Shown: piece after piece, positions 57,340 through 64,000 of the stretch
Position numbering within the stretch: position 1 is the stretch's first letter
Layout of the letters: each line of letters begins with the position of its first letter
Assembly (NCBI GenBank): GCA_026874595.1
Contig: CM049309.1
Coordinates: 70,106,926 to 70,170,925 of the forward strand
Length of the DNA stretch: 64,000 bases
Source: Sipunculus nudus
Lineage: Eukaryota; Annelida; Sipuncula; Golfingiida; Sipunculidae
Direction: 5' to 3'
The notes under the pieces: generated by a model
What the model was told of the DNA's origin: nothing
The model's input: only the letters and a program-made list of their open reading frames with translations
The model's database searches: none
Position numbers and translations under genes: made by a program

Positions 57340-58370
57340 AGCTCCCACATATCTGACATGCCATGTGGAGGACACAATAGATTTTAGGAACCTGGTCTCA
57401 ATGCATCCTAGAAGTCTGACAAAAGTTGAAAAGGAATTAAGCTTAAGAGTTCAGCTGTCAGAACTATAAAATAGTCTTGACACGTTCCACCAGGTCAGCT
57501 AAGTAACAACTGAGAGAGACACAATGATATACATTTGCAGCAACCACTGTAGCCAGTAGAGTGTGTTCCTGTGTTACCTGAGGCAAGTCACTAATAAGGA
57601 AGAAGTCTGTGATATACCTGAGGTACTTAATTCCTCAACCAGTCATCAGCACCAGTGGCTATTCATTTTACTAAATCCAAGATAAATGTACAAGTAGAAT
57701 ATATAACAAGATCTACAGAAACATTAAATTCCTTTTCTTGACCTAAGTTCTTTAACACCATGGAAACCCAGCAATCACTATCTGAGATATTAAAACCCAT
57801 TAGTAAAGTAATATCTGAGGTATAAATAACTTTACTCTGAATAACTACTTGAGAAAAAAATTTTAATTACTTGTACAATTTGAGACATCACTATGCTATC
57901 AATATAACTATTTCAGATATCATTGTAATTAGCAACATATCTGAAATATCAATTGAACTATTAATGACTATTTGAGATAACAAGCACTATCAATAACTGT
58001 GATATCAATAACTAAATATTTTAATAACTATTTTGATGTCAATATTTATCAATAAATTTTGCAAAACATGTAACTTTTGAGGGTTGGCACCAGAGACAGT
58101 GATCTAGCATTGTGATTTATCAACTTTAATCCAGCATGCCATGAGTGAACTTAATAGATTTTATGGTTCAGAAACGATGGTCAGGTCATCCCGCTGCCAA
58201 AAGTTGATGAGGAAGCTAGGGAGCTCAGCTGTCAGGAATATAAAACAGTCTTGTTCGTTTCTAGGCAGGAGTAACCACTGAGAAAGACAGGCGGATCATT
58301 ATATATGAGCAGCAGCCTCAGTAGCCGGAATGTTCCTGTATCACCCTAGGTCAGCTGGTAATAATCTAGG
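57340..58370 (+). repeat. Duplicated ~250-bp module containing a TATAAAA element
   Basis: 57355-57610 and 58130-58370 are homologous. Shared strings in order: CATGCCATG, AAAAGTTGA, CAGCTGTCAG(A/G)A, TATAAAA, CAGTCTTG or TAGTCTTG, AACCACTGAGA / AACAACTGAGA, AGACA, GTAGCC.G(T/A), TGTTCCTGT. TATAAAA is at 57465-57471 and 58239-58245, each preceded by the E-box CAGCTG. No ORF or transcript evidence follows, so a promoter role is only a suggestion. Confidence 0.65.
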
Positions 58371-59172
58371 AGCCTTGAAAACATGATATAAAGTGATGAC
58401 AGAATGTCAGTACTCTGTGTCTGGCGCCAAAAGGATACAAACCTTCATCTGATGGGTGCTGACCCACTGAATAGGTCCTTATTAATAAGGGAAGATTTGA
58501 GATGAAGAAAAACATGATTTGCTGACCCGTCACTGCTGGACCTGAAGAACAATGTATCTTACCAAGCTTAATACAAACTAACAACCTTTTCATCATTTAC
58601 ATTCAGTCCAGGCATAAATACCAATTACAGAAAGCTTTATAGATTCTTACAGGTCAGAAGAACCAATTACTCTTATAGATGGAACTTCTTTATCTAAATC
58701 AGAAATATGTGTTTGTTTGTTTTATCGGCTAACAAAAAAATAGGGAGATGATGTAAGTTTAGGTTTAAAATATAAAATAACTCCATAAAGTACCTCTTAA
58801 GATTAAAAGGAATAATTCCTGATTTTTCAACTGGTCTACTCCAATACTAAATAATCTCAACACTGGCTGCATTCAGATATCTGACTGCATTGGCTATTTC
58901 TCCTTGTGCATAGATGGTTAAATGTTACCTAGATTTTAGTGACTGCATGGAACCTGGAACAGATTCAGTCATAAAAAAATACTTCATTTTGGTTTATAGA
59001 TATTTAAACTAATCAGACAAATGTTTATATATGATTATGTCTAGGATTTCAATAAATATCTGAAAATTTCTTAAACCCTTCATATTGCAATATTCCTAAG
59101 ATAAATCTAGCTTTCAAAGTAATATATATCTGATAATCAAATAAGAAATTGTTGAGAATTTAGAACTGTGAC

Positions 59173-59844
59173 ATATATATATGTCGAGGGAAGAATGAGA
59201 ATCTGAGAAGATCCAGAATCTTCCTGGTAAAAAATGTGAATTCTCATTCTTCCTGGAAAAAAAATGAGAATTCCAGTCTGTCCCAGGAAAATTGAGAATT
59301 CTCATTTTTCCTGGGAGAAACTGGAATCCAGTTTTGAAATTTAAACCTGGGAAAAAATGAGAATTCTCATTTATCCCAGGAAAAACAGACACCATTTATG
59401 GAAACTTTTAACTCTTATTTTCAATTTTTTTTGGTTTTCTTTTCTTTTTTTCAGAAAGAAACTTTGATTTCATTTCTTTCACATTAACTCTGAACTGTTC
59501 AAGTAGTTTACAGAATATACATATTCATTCCCATGAAATGACTTAATATGTGAATATAATATGATGCTTACAATTTCAAGTTGAGATAAGTGATATATAT
59601 GTATAACAAGTTTCTTCTTTTTTTGTATTATTACTATAATAATAGCTACAACAAATTCTTGATAATAAATTGTCAGAAAATATTTAGCAGGAAAAAATGA
59701 GAAGTCCCATTCTTCCCGGGGAAAACCTGAATTCTCAATTGTCTTGGGAAAAATGAGTATTCTCTTTTTTCCTGGGAAGAATGAATCTTCCCGGGAAGAT
59801 TCTGGATCTTCCCTGATTCTCTTTCTTTCCTCAACATTTATATC
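59173..59844. mobile_element. Inverted-repeat element (~670 bp) built of TTCC(T/C)GGGAA modules
   Basis: The left end (ATGTCGAGGGAAGAATGAGA, then GATCCAGAATCTTCC) is the inverse of the right end (GGAAGATTCTGGATCTTCCC then TTTCCTCAACATTTATAT), giving arms of about 50 bp. Inside both arms a module of GAATTCTCAT and TTTCCTGGGAAA recurs in both orientations, at least six times. The central 280 bp is unrelated AT-rich DNA. No transposase. It looks like a foldback-type MITE. Confidence 0.75.
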
Positions 59845-62039
59845 TAACAAACATTGACTGTTTCTTTATCAGCAACTCACAAAGAATCTCAGATGATCTC
59901 TTGATAATGGGAGGCAAAAGAACTTTATATGGCTATGAGAGTCCATGGTAATTTAAAGCATACATATGGGATAATTATTAAACATGAGAATAAATTATAA
60001 TTACTGGTTTCTCAGCACAGAATCATTTCTTGGTAAAATATCTCTGTGATAACTCTAGTCTTGATAGGGTCAAAGTTTTATGTTTTCTTGTTCAAATTGA
60101 CACTCAAGGTTATTTTTCAATCTGAGGCAGAAGCCACGTTTCCTGGACATACTACTTCTGTTCAAACAAATGACTGCACACCTTGCACAAAAGAAACCAC
60201 ATGGTAACATTTTGATGGCTCCCTGGACTTGATGTAACTATGGTAGTGAATGTTTTTTAATCTATATTTTATGGTAATTAAATTTTCAGATTTGCTGTCT
60301 GACTTTAATTTTCATTTTCCTGGCTCAAACCATAAAAAAAATTAAAGACATCTTGCAGTGCTCATGATACTCCATATTTGTGGGCTTGACATATTACATC
60401 GATTAAACATATTTTATTTTAATCTAAGGGGTGAGTGAACATAAAGAAAACATGTAAAACGAAAATATCATTCATTATGTGACTCACAAAATGTTTAGTG
60501 CTTATTTACTTTCAGTACATTGTATTAGTTTTACTATAGTATGTATATAATATATAATATACAGTCAAAGTAAATAATTATAGATGTACACATGAGCAGT
60601 AAATATACCAAGAGATATAAAATAATCAATAATTCATTTTCAAAGATGAAAGAACCTGTCCTATTTTGACCTCAATTGCACTAACAACCAATAGAGAATG
60701 TTCTGGTCCTTCAAAAAGTATATAGTTCACATTATTCCTTAAATTATGGTGTTATCAGAAAAATATATGACATGACTCCTTGTGAATATTAGTGAGTTTT
60801 AATACACATGGCTACTGATAATCTAAACTTTTTATCTGACATGAGCCTGATTTTTTTGGGACCAATTTAACATTTCATATTTGAGCCTTGGTGGTGACTT
60901 GGAGTTGAGCCTTGCATTAAGTCTAAATGACTATTCAAACACGCCTCATTGTTACACCTCTATGTTTATAAATTTTTCAGAGAGCTAATACTTTTATTTC
61001 CAATGCACATATCTGAGCACACATGCCCACAACTGATTTTTAAAAATAGGCGCAGTAACTTGCACCAAATGCAGGAAAACCACATTGTGTTGAGCTGGCT
61101 TAAACTGAATAACCCACTCTACTGAAGTCGCTTCATAGTTCATTTTTAATTCATTACCATATAATACCTGTTGTGTCGATCCTGATATACGTCAAGGTGA
61201 CCATGGTGATCTTGATGCATGTGGTAATATAGAACAATGTTGACTGCATGGTCTTCAAGCAGGATTTTACTCTACTTTGAAAGTCCCAACTAAGTGAAAG
61301 CAAACATCTGCATTGAAGTTATGAAGGTGAACAAAACGCAATTATCATTGTAAAACTAACCTCCCTCAGCTGATATTGTTATTACTTTTTTTATACAATT
61401 CACTCAATCACGATCTATAAATCTGTTTCTTTCTACTGCTCAACAGTGTTTTAAAACTCTCTACTTTGTCACCTGTTCTGTTACACCTGATCATGCATAT
61501 GGACAATTAAGTGTTATGGATGAGAAAATAATTAAGAACATCTCTCTGTGGTAATTCCCATGTCATGCAAGTCATGGGGGAGATGAGCCCTGCATAATCC
61601 TACAGCAAACTTTTTCCTGTTCCATCGTTTTAAGTCTTCTTATGATATCCGTAACTTCGGGCAATTTAAGCGAAAAGAGCAACGGATGTGGCAACAGTAA
61701 TGAAAAGGTACTCCATCAATTGATGCTAGTAACGTACAAGACAATTCTGACATTTCAAAGCCTCATGATCAATCATTTTAACAGGATGCTTCAAGGTGCG
61801 CCCGAAATTTAACTCCAGCTGACTGGTCTGAGGATTCCACAGAGCTCCACACTGGTCGGAGATAGATTAATTGATACTGAAGGGTACCCTCTGTTTAACT
61901 TGTAGAGTTCTGATTGATTGGTCATCGGGGATAAATCTGTCTGCTGGATATTTGAGACTCATCTAGGAACAACTAGTTAAATAACCCATTATTTTTAGCT
62001 ACACACAGAACCCCCGATAAAATTTGCAAATCTCGATTT

Positions 62040-62200
62040 CGAGCATGATGCTGGTGTAGTGTATAAGGGTGTAGGATACTCTAGTACCTGCAGAGAACCA
62101 CTGACCATGGAAGGGCCAGGACAACCCACTCTCCTGGCAGTGCCGAGGATCAAACCTAGATCGCCAGAGGAGAGTACCAAACCTTTTACCCTTCAACTGT
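62040..62200 (-). mobile_element. Probable tRNA-derived SINE
   Basis: On the minus strand the sequence has GGTTTGATCCTCGGCACTGC (B-box-like) followed by a conserved-domain-like stretch, TGGTTCTCTGCAGGTACT and TATCCTACACCC. This order resembles tRNA-derived SINEs of invertebrates. The A-box side is weak and no poly-A or simple repeat tail was found. Confidence 0.45.
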
Positions 62201-62569
62201 CAAGGCTGACACATCCTTTTATTTTCACAATTGATAAGAAAAGTTTAACCATAGGTCTAAACAGTGGTAATATGGATATGGTTTTACCAATGGGTATGGA
62301 ACAGGTAAACCAGAAAATAGTAATACAGCTGAACCAGTCTGAAAGACCACCTATCTGATAAGTCCAACTGTCTATTACCTGTAAGACCATACATGAGTGA
62401 ACAAAAACCATTCACATTGGTTATATGTGACCTGTCTAATAAGACCACCTGTCTATTTAGACCATTTAAATGAACTCAACTCATTCATATTGGTTAGATG
62501 TGACCTGTGACCTGTGAGAATGACTACAGGTGGTCCTATTCACTGTATAATGGTTGAGAGGTCCATACA

Positions 62570-63600
62570 TAATTATACACAAATCTAAATAGTGTGGGAA
62601 TGGCTTAGAGGTCTACAGACCTCACAGCTGGTAAAATGCTGAAAGGTCAGAATGGCAACAGACCAGGTTAAAGTCCAACAGTATGGCAATGGAATAACTT
62701 AACACATGAGACACTAAAAATGCAACGGCTCAGGATTCCAAACATTTGAAAATGTAACGAATTGGAGGTCCATCCAGTGATAATGGAAGAATAAATTTCC
62801 ATAAACCAAAGGCAAGAAGGACAGCTACTGGTTCCACAAAGAAATGAAATATAACAGCTCTAGAGGTTAATACATTTATATCATTTCACACAATAATAAC
62901 AGAACAGATCAGAGATCCACTGAAAGATAATGAAACAGTTTGGTCTACCCGATGGTGGTAGAACAGATTATAGAGGTCCAACAGACCCTCTAGTTCATAC
63001 ATTGGTATTGAAACAGGTCAGATGTCTATAAGTTATTAATGGAACAGATTAGAGACCCACTTAGTGGAAACAGAATTAACAAGTGTCAATAGATTAGAGA
63101 TTCTTATAGTGTGATCACATGGAGTAGATTAGAGGTTCACATATTTGTCATACAGGTAACAGAGTAGATTAGAGGTTCACACAATCATAATATCACAGAG
63201 TAACAGTTCATAGAAAGGTAATGGAACAGGAAAGATGTTTGAATAGTGGTAATAGGCCATATAAGAGGTCTACAGAGTGGTAAATGAATTTACAGGACTT
63301 TATAGGTTAGAGACTTTTATAGTGTCATGGAACAGATTATAGGTCTACAAAGTGATATATAATAGAAATAGAATATCAGAAAAACTCAGCTGTCCATACA
63401 GTGTGATAATTGAACAAGATTTGGTGGATATAAGCTTTTTGTTTCTCCTACTACTAGTAATGGTACAGTTAACAGCTTCATGCAGTGTTAATGAAACACA
63501 ATGCAGCAGCTGACAGGGGTATACAAGTAGGTAATAATTAGGGGTTCCCATAACAGTGATACATCAAATAATTAGCTAGATTCAGCCTACATTACAGGTA
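62570..63600 (+). repeat. Degenerate tandem array with GGAACAGATTAGAGGTCTAC motif
   Basis: Variants of GGAACAGATTAGAGGTCTAC followed by AGTG(G)TAAT recur at irregular spacing (about 40-60 bp), for example at 62969, 63042, 63122, 63167, 63325. A preceding stretch (62330-62560) repeats GACCACCTGTCTAxTxAGACC. Unit boundaries are too eroded to count. Confidence 0.65.
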
Positions 63601-64000
63601 AAATCTATATAAAATCCCCATGATACACCTGAGAATTTGAATACAGGTAATCTGTTTTAACTCTGATGGTACAGTACTATCTTTTAACGAAAGGGTTTGC
63701 ACAATCTGATGAATGATGAAGAAAGAAACTGAATGATAAGAATGATCAGTTTTATAAAGCTTCTCGAATATGTTTTCTGTAAGTTCCAAGAATAACCTAG
63801 AAGCGACAAACTGTTGCTTATATTACAGAGTGACTCTCTGAGGAAACAGTTTATATAAAGTTAACATTGCAGGGCCTACAGGGTTTACATACAGACAGAA
63901 AAGCCAAGCTCTTACAATAATAGCCTTACCCATATAACAACAGTATATATAATACATACACATAAACATCTACCCTTAATTTGCATATCTTTATTTGCTT

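Larger units (their letters stand above)
36869..64000 (-). other. Non-coding region upstream of dystrobrevin exon a (5' intron and/or intergenic)
   Basis: The acceptor at 36869 shows that an upstream exon exists, but none could be recognised up to 64000, so this 27-kb stretch is intron at least in part. No other protein-coding gene on either strand is supported: ORFs are at most 141 codons and the longest ones fall in repeats. Stretches with nothing noted: about 46.0-48.6, 48.7-50.8, 51.7-55.4, 55.8-57.3, 58.4-59.1 and 59.9-61.9 kb. Confidence 0.6.

Overview
The window is a piece of a eukaryotic (animal) nuclear genome. It is AT-rich, has no long open reading frames, no operons and no bacterial signals. 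The only protein-coding gene I can demonstrate is split into short exons with GT..AG borders. Gene content, the TE families with tandem-repeat cores and sub-terminal hairpins, and overall texture suggest an invertebrate, most likely a mollusc and perhaps a bivalve. The species assignment is inference.

The gene is a dystrobrevin on the minus strand. Seven consecutive coding exons can be joined in frame from 36868 down to 7576. They give 303 codons covering the N-terminal segment, the two EF-hand-like regions and the complete ZZ zinc finger. Every junction is GT..AG and every codon phase closes. The gene is incomplete at both ends. The most upstream exon has a good splice acceptor and an open frame before its conserved Met, so at least one earlier exon lies above 36868 (not found, possibly beyond 64000). 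The 3' part (syntrophin-binding region and coiled coils) was not found and presumably lies before position 1. Introns are about 6.7 kb, 0.9 kb, 0.36 kb, 1.8 kb, 15.9 kb and 2.6 kb, followed by at least 7.5 kb downstream of the ZZ exon.

Everything else is intron or upstream non-coding DNA, rich in repeats. 1-7575 holds a small foldback element, a duplicated 69-bp unit and a two-unit dispersed repeat ending in a hairpin. 10.6-11.05 kb is a 74-bp minisatellite. 20.5-25.95 kb is a dense nested repeat cluster. 27.1-28.4 kb and 30.4-31.8 kb are two TA-flanked terminal-inverted-repeat elements. 33.9-34.8 kb, 41.3-45.99 kb and 50.8-51.7 kb are further repeat clusters. 37.5 kb is a 30-bp minisatellite. 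57.3-58.4 kb holds a duplicated module with a conserved TATAAAA. 59.17-59.84 kb is another inverted-repeat element. 62.0-63.6 kb holds a probable SINE and a degenerate array.

The most interesting signal is structural. Several repeat families with unrelated sequence share one plan: a 5' start AACTAG (or AACAAG/AACTGG), a short perfect hairpin, a sub-terminal motif, usually a core of tandem repeats, then a 3' hairpin that contains the inverse of the sub-terminal motif and a short A-rich tail. This resembles what is described for non-autonomous Helentron/HINE and molluscan 'pearl' elements. Two of these elements sit nested inside older repeats, so probable empty-site sequence is available for comparison.
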